A stretch of 64,000 nt of DNA, from NCBI RefSeq assembly GCF_000969645.2, contig NZ_CP014222.1, forward strand, positions 4,591,740-4,655,739, in the 5' to 3' direction. Position numbers and translations under genes: made by a program. Shown here in pieces: positions 9,519-18,225 of this stretch. This stretch comes from Janthinobacterium sp. B9-8. Its GTDB lineage: Bacteria > Pseudomonadota > Gammaproteobacteria > Burkholderiales > Chitinibacteraceae. A model generated the notes under the pieces. The model saw nothing but the letters and a program-made list of their open reading frames with translations. It made no database searches and was not told where the DNA came from. Position 1 is the first letter of the stretch; every line of letters starts with the position of its first letter.

Positions 9519-11591
9519 TTACTTCAGCATCTTCCACAAAAAGCTATATTCCAGCGCGGTCATGTCGGCTTTTTGGCTGTTGTCTGCCGCTCCTGCATGG
9601 CCGCCTTCCATATTTTCAAAGTACCAAACCGATTTAACGCCCTCGCTTTGCATTTTGGCCATCATTTTACGGGCGTGTCCTGGGTGAACTCGGTCGTCAC
9701 GAGTGGATGTGGTAAACAGAACATTCGGGTATTGCGTTTTGGCTTTAATATTGTGATACGGCGAGTATTTGCTGATGTAATCCCACTCCGCTGCTATATC
9801 CGGATTACCGTATTCGCCCATCCACGAAGCACCCGCCAATAGCTGATTAAAGCGGCGCATATCTAAGAGCGGTACCTGGCAAACTACCGCACCAAATAAA
9901 TCTGGGCGCTGCGTCATCATTACTCCCATCAAAAGCCCACCATTGCTGCCGCCCATAATGCCGAGCTTTTTAGGTTGGGTGATTTTTTTAGCGACGAGGT
10001 CTTCCGCCACGGCGATAAAATCATCGTAGGCTTTTTGGCGATTTTCTTTTAGTGCGGCCTGATGCCAGCGCGGGCCAAATTCGCCGCCGCCACGAATATT
10101 GGCCAGCACATATACGCCGCCTTTTTCTAGCCAAGCCTTACCTACACCTGCTGAATAATAGGGGGTGAGGCTGACTTCAAAGCCGCCATAGCCATAGAGC
10201 AGCGTCGGGGTATTGGCATCAAGTTTTAAATTTTTAGGCTTAACAATAAAGTAAGGCACACGTGTGCCATCTTTAGATAGGGCCTCGTTTTGTGCGATTT
10301 CCATGCTGCTGGCGTTAAAAAAGGCGGGGCGCTGCTTAAGTAGCTCTCGCTCATCTGTGCCAGCATGGGCTAGATAGAGCGAATCAGGCGTGAGGAAATC
10401 GACGTGGGTGAAGAAGTAATCATCTGATGTGTCGGCATCAATCGCCGTTGCGCCGATACTGCCAAAAGCGGGTGTATTGATGGCGCGCTGTGACCACTGG
10501 CCTTCTTTTAATCGCCATTCAACAAGCCGGCTTTTTACATTGTCTAATGCGTCAATGATGAGATGGTTTTTGGTGCTGGTTATGCCATTGAGCGCCGTGC
10601 TTGGGGTGGGGCTAAAGAGCGGTGTGAATTGGCGCTCGCCCGCCTGAAATTTATCGAAATCGCTGGCGATTAGGCTGCCGCTAGGCCAGGTTTTGCCGCT
10701 GATGGTCCATGCAGATTTTAGGGTAATCAGGATTTGCGGGCCAAAAAAGCTGATATTGGCGTCGTCTGGTACAGCAATGCGGCTGAGCTTTTCACCGCTG
10801 CGTAAATAGGTTTCATTGGTATAAAAGGTGACGCCACGGCGGATAATTTCGCGGCGGTAGCCTGCTTCTTCGGCTACATAGGCAGAGACAGAAATATCTG
10901 TTTTTTGACCTTCATAAATTGTTTTAGCGGCGCTAAGCGGCGTGCCGCGTTGCCAAAGTTTGACGATGCGCGGATAGCCTGAATCGGTTTGGCTGTCTTT
11001 ACCAAAATCGCTGGCCACAAAAATGGCGTCTTTGCCCTGCCAGCTAAGCTCTGATTTAGCCTCAGGCAAACTAAAGCCATTTTTTACAAAGGCTTTTTTA
11101 TTTAAATCAAATTCACGTACTTCAACCGCATCGGCCCCGCCGCGAGAAAGGCTAATTAAGCAGCGATCGTATTGGGGATAGCGGCAGTCTGCGCCTTTAT
11201 AAACCCAGTTGGCATTTTCGGCTTTGGCCAATGCATCTAAATCTAATACAGTTTCCCACACTGGATTGGCCGTTTTATAACTGGTCAGCGTAGTGCGCCG
11301 CCAAATACCGCGCTGATGATCGCCATCGCGCCAGAAATTATAAAAAAAGCCGCTCATTTTATTCACATAGGCAATACGCTCTTTAGAATTAAGAATATCA
11401 AGTACTTGATTTTTAAGCGGATTAAAACCTGCTTCTTTCTCTAGCATGCCATGGCTAATGGCATTCTGCGCCTTTACCCAATCTAATGATTTTTTACCGC
11501 CTACATCTTCCAGCCACTCAAATTGATCGCTGGCGGCATGAGATAAAAGGCTGGCGCTGGCTAGTGCTATTGAAAGTAATACCTTTTGCAT
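9519..11591 (-). CDS. Secreted prolyl oligopeptidase family serine peptidase (S9A)
   Basis: Predicted periplasmic or secreted peptidase of 690 aa that cleaves short peptides, typically after proline. A signal peptide is visible (MQKVLLSIALASASLLSHA, cut before ASDQFEW). Residues to about 420 form the S9A propeller and the rest is the alpha/beta hydrolase domain. The catalytic serine is Ser549 in GGSNGG, the acid lies in TRDDRVHPGHA at about 630, and the histidine is His665 in GGHAGA. All three are present, so the enzyme should be active. It faces efp tail to tail and no operon partner is evident. The exact substrate is unknown. Confidence 0.92.
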   Translation of the reverse strand: MQKVLLSIALASASLLSHAASDQFEWLEDVGGKKSLDWVKAQNAISHGMLEKEAGFNPLKNQVLDILNSKERIAYVNKMSGFFYNFWRDGDHQRGIWRRTTLTSYKTANPVWETVLDLDALAKAENANWVYKGADCRYPQYDRCLISLSRGGADAVEVREFDLNKKAFVKNGFSLPEAKSELSWQGKDAIFVASDFGKDSQTDSGYPRIVKLWQRGTPLSAAKTIYEGQKTDISVSAYVAEEAGYRREIIRRGVTFYTNETYLRSGEKLSRIAVPDDANISFFGPQILITLKSAWTISGKTWPSGSLIASDFDKFQAGERQFTPLFSPTPSTALNGITSTKNHLIIDALDNVKSRLVEWRLKEGQWSQRAINTPAFGSIGATAIDADTSDDYFFTHVDFLTPDSLYLAHAGTDERELLKQRPAFFNASSMEIAQNEALSKDGTRVPYFIVKPKNLKLDANTPTLLYGYGGFEVSLTPYYSAGVGKAWLEKGGVYVLANIRGGGEFGPRWHQAALKENRQKAYDDFIAVAEDLVAKKITQPKKLGIMGGSNGGLLMGVMMTQRPDLFGAVVCQVPLLDMRRFNQLLAGASWMGEYGNPDIAAEWDYISKYSPYHNIKAKTQYPNVLFTTSTRDDRVHPGHARKMMAKMQSEGVKSVWYFENMEGGHAGAADNSQKADMTALEYSFLWKMLK

Positions 11592-12014
11592 ATTCTTCCT
11601 TTGCTGAAATCAATAATTAAACAGAGTGGCAGGCGGGCGTTTGCACATATGCCATATGGGTCGGAAAATATAGCATATTTGCCCAAGGCAGGAGGGGATT
11701 AAGCAATAAGTGCATCTGTGTGTTTGCAGGGCTGGAAAAACCCGCGAGCAATGCTGAAAAACACGCACCCGCCCTACAAAGGACGTGACGCTTGCAAATG
11801 AGCTGTTATGGCCATGGTAAATGCCTAGCTGGATGCTTATAGGCTAGAAGAGCGGTGCGCAAGAAAAACGCCTTGCGCACCCTACAAATCTACGGCGTTT
11901 AAAAAAACTTAAAGGAAAACGGCTCAATTCCCAATCTTTTTCCTTTGTGTGCTGCTTTTACCTCTGTGTTCTCTGTGTCTACAGAACTTTGCTTGATAGA
12001 GAGAGCAACTCCAA
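11592..12014. other. Intergenic region with a short hairpin repeat
   Basis: About 420 bp upstream of the S9A gene and downstream of uvrB, with no credible gene. It holds a perfect 10-bp hairpin, GGTGCGCAAG (11854-11863) and CTTGCGCACC (11872-11881), which recurs in near-identical form at 28755. At 11938-11985 is a degraded copy of the CACGGAG-type repeat seen at 9403. Confidence 0.6.
11854..11881. repeat. GGTGCGCAAG hairpin repeat, copy 1
   Basis: Perfect 10-bp inverted repeat with an 8-base loop (AAAAACGC). The same arms and a similar loop occur at 28755-28782. No T run follows, so a terminator role is not obvious. Confidence 0.7.
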
Positions 12015-14030
12015 TCAATTCCCAAACACCTGATCCCTTAGCATTTTTAGCTGATCACGCAATTGGGCGGCTTTTTCAAATTCTAGGTTTTTCGCCGCAT
12101 CGATCATTTCTTTTTCGAGGCGTTTCAATTCTTTGGCGAGGGATTTTTCGTCAAATTCATTAAGCATTTTTTGCCGCTTCATTTCTAATCTTGCGGCTAC
12201 GGCTTCTTCCTCGTTATAGACGCCATCAATCATGTCTTTAATACGTTTAACGACGCTGCGCGGTGTAATGCCATTGGCCAGATTAAATGCCGTTTGTTTG
12301 GCACGGCGGCGTTCTGTTTCACTAATGGCTTTTTCCATCGACTTGGTAATTCGGTCGGCGTAAAGAATGGCTTTACCATTTAAATTACGCGCGGCGCGGC
12401 CTATGGTTTGAATTAAGCTGCGCTCTGATCTTAAAAAGCCTTCTTTATCCGCATCTAAAATAGCGACCAGTGATACCTCGGGGATATCCAAGCCTTCGCG
12501 CAATAAGTTAATCCCGATTAGCACATCAAATACGCCAAGGCGTAAATCGCGTAGGATTTCGACGCGCTCTACGGTATCAATATCTGAGTGCAAATAGCGC
12601 ACTTTTACGCCGTGCTCGCTTAGATAATCAGTCAGCTGCTCGCTCATGCGTTTGGTGAGCGTGGTGACCAGCACCCGTTCGCCGATGTTGGTGCGTAGCT
12701 TGATTTCCGAGAGTAAATCATCCACCTGCGTGCCAACAGGCCGCACTTCAATCAGCGGATCAACCAAGCCGGTTGGCCGCACGACCTGCTCCACCACCTG
12801 GCCCTGATGCTTGGCTTCATAATCCGATGGCGTGGCGGAGACAAACACCGTTTGCGGCATCAGCTGCTCGAATTCTTCAAACTTCAGCGGCCGGTTGTCC
12901 AAGGCGGAGGGCATACGAAAGCCATAATCGACCAGATTTTCCTTACGTGATCGGTCCCCTTTATACATCGCGCCAATTTGCGGGATGGTGACGTGGCTTT
13001 CGTCGATAATCATGATCGAATTGGGCGGCATATAGTTAATCAGCGTCGGCGGGGCCGAGCCTGCTGGTTTGCCGGAGAAATGCCGCGAGTAGTTTTCAAT
13101 GCCCTTACAAAATCCCATTTCAATCAGCATTTCCAGATCAAAACGGGTGCGCTGCTCTAGCCGCTGCGCTTCAACGAGTTTGTGTTCTTTATAATAAAAC
13201 GCCAGCCGGTCAGTCAGCTCTGCCTTGATGGTTTCGATGGCTTCCAGCACTTTTTCACGCGGGGTAACGTAATGGCTGCTAGGGAACACCGTAAAGCGAC
13301 CCACACGCTGCTTGATATGGCCTGTAAGCGGATCGAATAATTGCAGCGTTTCTAATTCATCATCAAATAAATTTACCCGCAGCGCTAATTCGGCCGATTC
13401 GGCGGGGAAGATGTCGATCACATCGCCACGCACCCGGAAACAGCCGCGGCTAAAATCAGTGTCATTTCTATCGTATTGCATGGCGGTTAGGCGTTTGATC
13501 ATATCGCGCTGGGCAACGCGCTCGCCTTCTTTCAGATGCAAAATCATTTTATGGTAGGAGCTAGGATCGCCAATCCCGTAAATCGCGCTAACGGTGGCCA
13601 CAATAATACAATCCGGCCGCTCTAAAATCGCCTTGGTGGCAGAGAGCCGCATCTGCTCAATGTGCTCATTAATCGCCGAATCTTTCTCAATAAATAAATC
13701 GCGGCTGGGCACATAGGCTTCGGGCTGGTAGTAATCGTAGTAAGACACGAAATATTCAACGGCATTTTGCGGAAAGAATTCACGCATCTCCGAGTAAAGC
13801 TGCGCCGCTAGCGTCTTATTCGGAGCCATCAAAATAGCCGGCCGCCCCGATTGGGCAATCACATTGGCCATCGTATAAGTCTTACCCGAGCCTGTTACCC
13901 CAAGCAGGGTCTGATACTGTAAACCATCTTCCAGCCCTTCAAGCAACTGAGCAATGGCCGTTGGCTGATCGCCAGCAGGCGGAAAAGGCTGAAACAGGCG
14001 ATAGGGGCTGCCGGGGTAATCGACAAACAT
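12015..14030 (-). CDS. uvrB: Excinuclease ABC subunit B
   Basis: DNA damage recognition helicase of nucleotide excision repair, acting with UvrA and UvrC in the cytosol. The 671-aa length is standard. The Walker A motif is in GVTGSGKTYT near residue 45. The beta-hairpin tyrosine cluster is in FVSYYDYYQPEAYVP, and the helicase motifs IIDESH and QTIGRAARN are present. The C-terminal UVR domain (LEFEKAAQLRDQ) binds UvrC. The gene is single, with its own promoter in the 350-bp gap upstream. I looked for a LexA box (CTGT-N8-ACAG) there and saw none. Confidence 0.98.
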   Translation of the reverse strand: MFVDYPGSPYRLFQPFPPAGDQPTAIAQLLEGLEDGLQYQTLLGVTGSGKTYTMANVIAQSGRPAILMAPNKTLAAQLYSEMREFFPQNAVEYFVSYYDYYQPEAYVPSRDLFIEKDSAINEHIEQMRLSATKAILERPDCIIVATVSAIYGIGDPSSYHKMILHLKEGERVAQRDMIKRLTAMQYDRNDTDFSRGCFRVRGDVIDIFPAESAELALRVNLFDDELETLQLFDPLTGHIKQRVGRFTVFPSSHYVTPREKVLEAIETIKAELTDRLAFYYKEHKLVEAQRLEQRTRFDLEMLIEMGFCKGIENYSRHFSGKPAGSAPPTLINYMPPNSIMIIDESHVTIPQIGAMYKGDRSRKENLVDYGFRMPSALDNRPLKFEEFEQLMPQTVFVSATPSDYEAKHQGQVVEQVVRPTGLVDPLIEVRPVGTQVDDLLSEIKLRTNIGERVLVTTLTKRMSEQLTDYLSEHGVKVRYLHSDIDTVERVEILRDLRLGVFDVLIGINLLREGLDIPEVSLVAILDADKEGFLRSERSLIQTIGRAARNLNGKAILYADRITKSMEKAISETERRRAKQTAFNLANGITPRSVVKRIKDMIDGVYNEEEAVAARLEMKRQKMLNEFDEKSLAKELKRLEKEMIDAAKNLEFEKAAQLRDQLKMLRDQVFGN

Positions 14031-14383
14031 GGGTAAGATCCTGTGTTGACGAGGCGAAGTATGCTTATTCTACCCAATAGAACGCTCGTCCGCTTTAATG
14101 GTTTTTGGGGAGAGGGAAGGCTGTGATCATGAGGGATAGGAGAATCTGCAGGGGCGATGATGTTCGCTAGTTCTTTTGTCGTGAATATACTTTGATCTAA
14201 CTTCAGTTTTCTCCCTATTTATCACTCTTTTAAGTTCGGCTTGGCTAAAGTATTTCTATGTACTATCTTTTATTTTCTTGCACTTATTAAAAGAATTTAA
14301 TGTTGTTTTAGTAAGAATTTGCAAGATTTAAGAACTTGCTGTGAAAATCCATATTGATGCTCTTAATGAGAAATAGGAGATAT
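14031..14383. other. Intergenic region between uvrB and the propeller gene
   Basis: About 350 bp, markedly AT-rich toward the propeller gene, and it must carry two divergent promoters. I see no gene, clear operator or repeat. The change in composition continues into the next gene. Confidence 0.45.
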
Positions 14384-15952
14384 ATGAATAATTCTATTGT
14401 TCCCTTCCCTTCAGATGACTTTCTATGCGTAAGCATGTTTCAGAACAAGTCTAATCAACTGGAATTTTCCAGCTCATCTAATGGAATGGATTGGACTCCG
14501 GGAGTAGTGCCATTCCCAAGTATATTGGCCTGCAACCCTGTTTCTTATACTTTCGATGGTAAATTGTATATTGCCTATCAAGGGTATGGGCCATATCAGG
14601 GGATGAGCTCTGCAATTTATAAATTATATTTAGCCTCTACAGAAAATGGCGTTGACTGGAATACTAATTCAGTACCGATTGCGACTAATATTGGTGGTTA
14701 TCATTGTGCTATGTTTTCATTTGACGGGGCATTTTGCATTATTTACCAAGAAGTAAATACAGCCAGACTTTGCCTTATTTCATCTTCTGATGGTTCAAAT
14801 TGGTCGACGCCGAGTTATGTTGGAGATTATGCAACTAAAACAGGTCCCTCAGTAACAGTTGATCAAAACACTATTTATCTGGTATTCCAAAATAATGACA
14901 CTCAGCAATTAGTATTAACAACGTCAAAGGACTTAATGACTTGGTCGCCAGTAAGTATACTTTGCAATCAGCAATTAGCGTGCAACCCATCTATTTGTGT
15001 TCATCAGGGAGAGTTGTTCTTAATTTATCAGCCTTGGGCTGATGGCAAAGTGGTTGGAAAACTGTATTTTGCTACTTATGGTCATGGGATAAACTGGCAG
15101 TATGACTCTTCACCTATTTCAACAGAAATTGGTGGTTTTCCTGCGGTAATTACGGCCTCTGAAACAGGTTTGTGCATTTTATACCAGATGATCAATAGTG
15201 CTTCACTGTGCTGTATGCAAAAAAGCTATTCAGGAAGCTGGGGGCCTACGCAAACAATTTTAGATTTTTTCACATTAACTGGCCCAGCATTTTGTAACAT
15301 CCCTTATGTGTATGAAGCTGGCCGGAAGCTAGCTGCAGCCCACCCTATTTATGCTTCAGATGATTTACCTTTACCTGCAAATTGTGTGGCTATTTTGGGG
15401 CCTGATGCAGAATATAATTGGGCGAATAAGCCAAAAGAAGCGGAAACATTCTGGGGTTTTACCGGTATAGTTGCTATTAAAGATACTCAATATGGCACTG
15501 ATGCAAATCCAATTTCTTTAAAGGCAGGCTCGGTGATCATCTTTCCTGGAACGCATAGTCCCAAGTTGGCACGCAATGCGAAATCAATTTATGAGGGGCT
15601 TGCTCAGGTTAATTCAGTTCCTACAGATGCTATTTATAAAGGTTATGATGTTGCATTGGAGCCGGAGACTTCCTTGCATCAACAGGTTTGTAAATTATAT
15701 ATGCCACCAAGCTATAAAGGCGGATTGCCGGCTTATATCAAAAATTTTATTGGATTTGCTTTTGATGTCACCGTGCAAAAAAAAGTGCCGCAATATTATA
15801 TGTTATACAACAGCGGTCAACTCAATAATCCTTATTTTTACTATCTAAGCGATACCAATCAAAAGGTTCCTGCATCCTTAATGTCAAAAGAATGGAGGAG
15901 TTGGTTAGCCGCATTCTGCACTAAAAATTTTCAAGGTTTAATTGAGAGATAA
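14384..15952 (+). CDS. Uncharacterised six-repeat beta-propeller-like protein
   Basis: I do not recognise this 522-aa protein. Residues 12-306 hold six repeats of 45-55 aa, each with a hydrophobic strand ending in YQ or FQ, a strand of the type LYLAS, then a turn and Trp (NGMDW, NGVDW, DGSNW, DLMTW, HGINW, YSGSW), like the Asp-box/BNR turns of sialidase propellers. Repeats 1-3 and 4-6 are related as a unit: LACNP recurs in 1 and 4, IxTxIGG in 2 and 5, and TxTGP in 3 and 6. Residues 307-522 form a separate domain with no family I can name. No signal peptide or membrane segment is seen, yet the repeats are rich in cysteine. The start is set by AGGAG just before 14384. Its AT-rich composition differs from its neighbours and suggests horizontal transfer. 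A glycan-binding role is only a guess. Confidence 0.75.
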   Translation: MNNSIVPFPSDDFLCVSMFQNKSNQLEFSSSSNGMDWTPGVVPFPSILACNPVSYTFDGKLYIAYQGYGPYQGMSSAIYKLYLASTENGVDWNTNSVPIATNIGGYHCAMFSFDGAFCIIYQEVNTARLCLISSSDGSNWSTPSYVGDYATKTGPSVTVDQNTIYLVFQNNDTQQLVLTTSKDLMTWSPVSILCNQQLACNPSICVHQGELFLIYQPWADGKVVGKLYFATYGHGINWQYDSSPISTEIGGFPAVITASETGLCILYQMINSASLCCMQKSYSGSWGPTQTILDFFTLTGPAFCNIPYVYEAGRKLAAAHPIYASDDLPLPANCVAILGPDAEYNWANKPKEAETFWGFTGIVAIKDTQYGTDANPISLKAGSVIIFPGTHSPKLARNAKSIYEGLAQVNSVPTDAIYKGYDVALEPETSLHQQVCKLYMPPSYKGGLPAYIKNFIGFAFDVTVQKKVPQYYMLYNSGQLNNPYFYYLSDTNQKVPASLMSKEWRSWLAAFCTKNFQGLIER

Positions 15953-16023
15953 ATTTTTAATTAAATATGGAGTCTCACTCTCTGTAAGGAATTATGCTGA
16001 AATTAATTATTAAACAGCATGGT

Positions 16024-16057
16024 AGCTTGGGCTAAATATTTATTAGCCCAAGCTTTT
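16024..16057 (+). terminator. Terminator after the propeller gene
   Basis: A perfect 12-bp stem, AGCTTGGGCTAA (16024-16035) and TTAGCCCAAGCT (16043-16054), is followed by a short T run. It lies about 70 bp after the stop codon. A second, weaker inverted repeat, GTTGGGC and GCCCAAC, follows around 16074-16098. Confidence 0.75.
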
Positions 16058-16059
16058 CA

Positions 16060-16612
16060 TTTACAGGGATGCGTTGGGCTGATAGAGCATGCCCAACTTA
16101 CTTGCTGATCCAATTTCATTCGTTGGTTTCACCACATGCGCGCAAACCAACGTCAGAAAGATCTTTTAAGGGCCTTCGGCACGTTGATTTTAGAGCGGTA
16201 GTCACTGCGGGGCCTTCCTTTCTTGAACGGCCAAGAAACGAAGCCAAAGAAGGCCGCCCCACGAAACACGAAGGCCCCTGCTGCGGTCCAATCGGGTCGG
16301 CGGCGGGCGGGATTGGCTCGCTGCCTCGCTCCCTTGCCGAAACCCCGCCCCGCTTGTTCCTCGCTACGGCGTGTTTCAAGGGGACTTTTTAGCCCTACGC
16401 ATGGAGCGTGGTTATTGCGTTTTTCTGCTGTTTGCTAATAAAAAAACAATTTGCTTAGCGAGTATGGGGCTTCACCCGCCCCACAAAACCATTCCCCTTA
16501 TGCCCTAGCGTTCCTCTGTGAAACCCCCTGTTCTTCGCGCCCTTTGTACTTCAAGGCTCAGGTTTTTTTACATAGCTGAATCCTTGCGTTAAGGTGTCGC
16601 CATTGTTGAATC
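16060..16612. other. GC-rich non-coding island with a degraded repeat
   Basis: About 550 bp with no supported gene. Positions 16130-16400 are much richer in GC than the surroundings and are open in several frames on both strands at once, which argues against any single coding frame. Positions 16511-16568 resemble the CACGGAG-type repeat of 9457-9511. The segment may be a dispersed non-coding element or the remnant of one. Confidence 0.45.
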
Positions 16613-17674
16613 ATGTTAGAAGCACTCCCAATGATAAATACTCCCCATTACTGCGAATTGAATGCCCAGCATCGTGCTGCGGCTGCCACATACGTGCAAG
16701 ATATTGTCAGCGTGGCGATTGGCCATGGTGCGGATGAAGCGGCTTTGATTGTTTATGATATCGAATGCCCTTTGGCGCAGGTGTTGGCCGATAGCTATCA
16801 GCTGGCTTTACCTGGCGCGCAAGTGATTGAAATCAGCAGCGTTGATAACGATGCGGTGATGGCGGCGTTTCATGCTCAGCCTGCGGGGGCTTTGGTGGTG
16901 TTGATTCAGTCTACGCATTTTCGCCTTGATGCTTATCGTTTGCGGGTGCAGTTGTTTAACCAAGAGTTAAAAGTCATCGAGCATGTGCATTTGGCGCGCA
17001 TGGTGGCGGATGAAGCGCCCTTGTATATCGAAGCGCTGGCTTACGATGCTGCATATTATCGCGGCACGGGCGCGGCCTTGCAGGCGAGGATTAATGTGGC
17101 ACCGCATGCGCGCATCAGCAGCGGCGTGGGCCATGAGCTGATCTATGCTGGCCCACTTGAGGGGGCTAAGTTAAATGTGGGCGATTACCGCCAGATGAAG
17201 CATATTGGCGGGCAGTTTCCGATTGGTGAAGTGTTTACTGAAGCGTGTGATTTAACGCAGCTAAGCGGCCGCGCCGATATTTTTGTGTTTGGGGATACTA
17301 GTTTTCATTGCAATTTTCCAGCCTTGCCGATTACTTTGATTGTTGAGCAAGGCCGCGTCGTTGGGGTAGAAAACAGCACGCCGTATTTTGATGAAGTGCT
17401 GGCTAAAATCCGCGCCGTTGAAGGCGAAGTATGGGTGCGTGAATTGGGCTTGGGCCTCAATCGTGCCTTTAGCCGCGAGCGCACTGTGAGCGATATCGGC
17501 ACTTTTGAGCGGCAATGCGGGATTCATCTATCGCTTGGTGCTAAGCACGGCAGCTACAACAAGCCGCAATTTAAACGCAAAGACACGCGTTTCCATATCG
17601 ATGTATTTGTTGCGGCAACGGGCGTGTATTTAGGCGATGAAAATGTCTATATCGACGGGCAATGGCGGGTGTGA
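16613..17674 (+). CDS. M29-like metallopeptidase (aminopeptidase family)
   Basis: Predicted cytosolic 353-aa protein resembling M29 aminopeptidases in its C-terminal half. The expected metal ligands and catalytic residues can be placed in the right order: Glu206 in PIGEVFTE, Glu277 in RELGLGLN, His305 in GIHLSLG, Tyr315 in GSYNKP, and His328 and Asp330 in FHIDVFV. Spacing between them is close to that in the family (E to E about 70, E to H 28, H-x-D). The N-terminal part is more divergent. The start is uncertain: ATG at 16613 and ATG at 16631 both lack a strong ribosome site. It sits alone between two non-coding stretches. The substrate is unknown. Confidence 0.65.
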   Translation: MLEALPMINTPHYCELNAQHRAAAATYVQDIVSVAIGHGADEAALIVYDIECPLAQVLADSYQLALPGAQVIEISSVDNDAVMAAFHAQPAGALVVLIQSTHFRLDAYRLRVQLFNQELKVIEHVHLARMVADEAPLYIEALAYDAAYYRGTGAALQARINVAPHARISSGVGHELIYAGPLEGAKLNVGDYRQMKHIGGQFPIGEVFTEACDLTQLSGRADIFVFGDTSFHCNFPALPITLIVEQGRVVGVENSTPYFDEVLAKIRAVEGEVWVRELGLGLNRAFSRERTVSDIGTFERQCGIHLSLGAKHGSYNKPQFKRKDTRFHIDVFVAATGVYLGDENVYIDGQWRV

Positions 17675-17994
17675 ATGGGGTATTTCAAGGGCATGGGGCT
17701 GGCTTGAATTTATTTACCGCAATGGCACATTCAATAAAATCGTCACTCCCTAGTGGCTCTGCTGGAACTTGTTGGATTTAGCGGCTCTGCTACTCGGGCA
17801 GTAATAGCGATAGTTCTGCTATTGAGTTTGTTTGCCATCTTCGTATGGCTCGCCAAATATTTTCTGCACACGCTGTGCATCGTTTTTACCTCTAGAAGCT
17901 TCTAAATCTTAGGTTTAAACCTAGCAGATTGCTTAGCCTGGCTTTTTTGTCAATACAAGTTGACGAGTATTCATTCGTCAACTATCATTGACGA
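17675..17994. other. Intergenic region upstream of the HTH-ClpN pair
   Basis: About 320 bp without a gene. Its last 35 bp hold an array of TTGACGA half-sites described separately. The rest shows no repeat or terminator I would defend. Confidence 0.5.
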
Positions 17995-18000
17995 ATGAAT
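17960..18000. promoter_or_regulatory. Palindromic operator overlapping the HTH gene start
   Basis: A perfect 13-bp inverted repeat, ATTCATTCGTCAA (17969-17981) and TTGACGAATGAAT (17988-18000), has the ATG of the downstream HTH gene inside its right arm. A third half-site, TTGACGA (17960-17966), forms a second inverted repeat with TCGTCAA (17975-17981). Three evenly placed half-sites over a start codon suggest repression by the encoded HTH protein. The binding protein itself is inferred. Confidence 0.7.
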
Positions 18001-18216
18001 CATCTTAAATCTCTCCCTTCCCCTGATGACCCTGCCGAAGCACTTGCGGCGGTTGTGGCTTTGCGTCTGATGGCCGAGCAACTAGAGCAGAGCGCGGTTG
18101 GCGCTGCGCTTGAACAGGGTTGGTCATGGTCGCAAATTGCTGAGGCTTTGGGGGTATCCAAACAGGCCGCCCATAAGCGTCTGGCAACGGGGCTTTTGAA
18201 GAAAAATCTGAAATAG
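17995..18216 (+). CDS. Small helix-turn-helix protein
   Basis: A 73-aa predicted DNA-binding protein. The first half is helical and the second half is a sigma-70 region 4-like helix-turn-helix (SWSQIAEALGVSKQAAHKR, residues 43-61) with a basic tail. It lies nine bases before a gene for a stand-alone Clp N-domain protein. The same pairing of a small HTH protein with a Clp N-domain protein is known from actinobacteria. The palindrome across its start codon suggests autoregulation. No metal or ligand site is visible, so any signal probably comes through the partner. Confidence 0.8.
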   Translation: MNHLKSLPSPDDPAEALAAVVALRLMAEQLEQSAVGAALEQGWSWSQIAEALGVSKQAAHKRLATGLLKKNLK

Positions 18217-18225
18217 GAGCTAGGC

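Noticed and set aside
9474..9842. A 122-codon plus-strand frame across the end of the S9A gene
   Set aside because: It lies mostly antisense to a well-supported peptidase and begins in the CACGGAG repeat.
14031..14100. A LexA box before uvrB
   Set aside because: CTGT occurs but not CTGT-N8-ACAG; the match is no better than chance.
16069..16392. A 107-codon open frame in the GC-rich island
   Set aside because: An equally long frame runs on the other strand through the same bases, no ribosome site is seen and the composition explains the openness.
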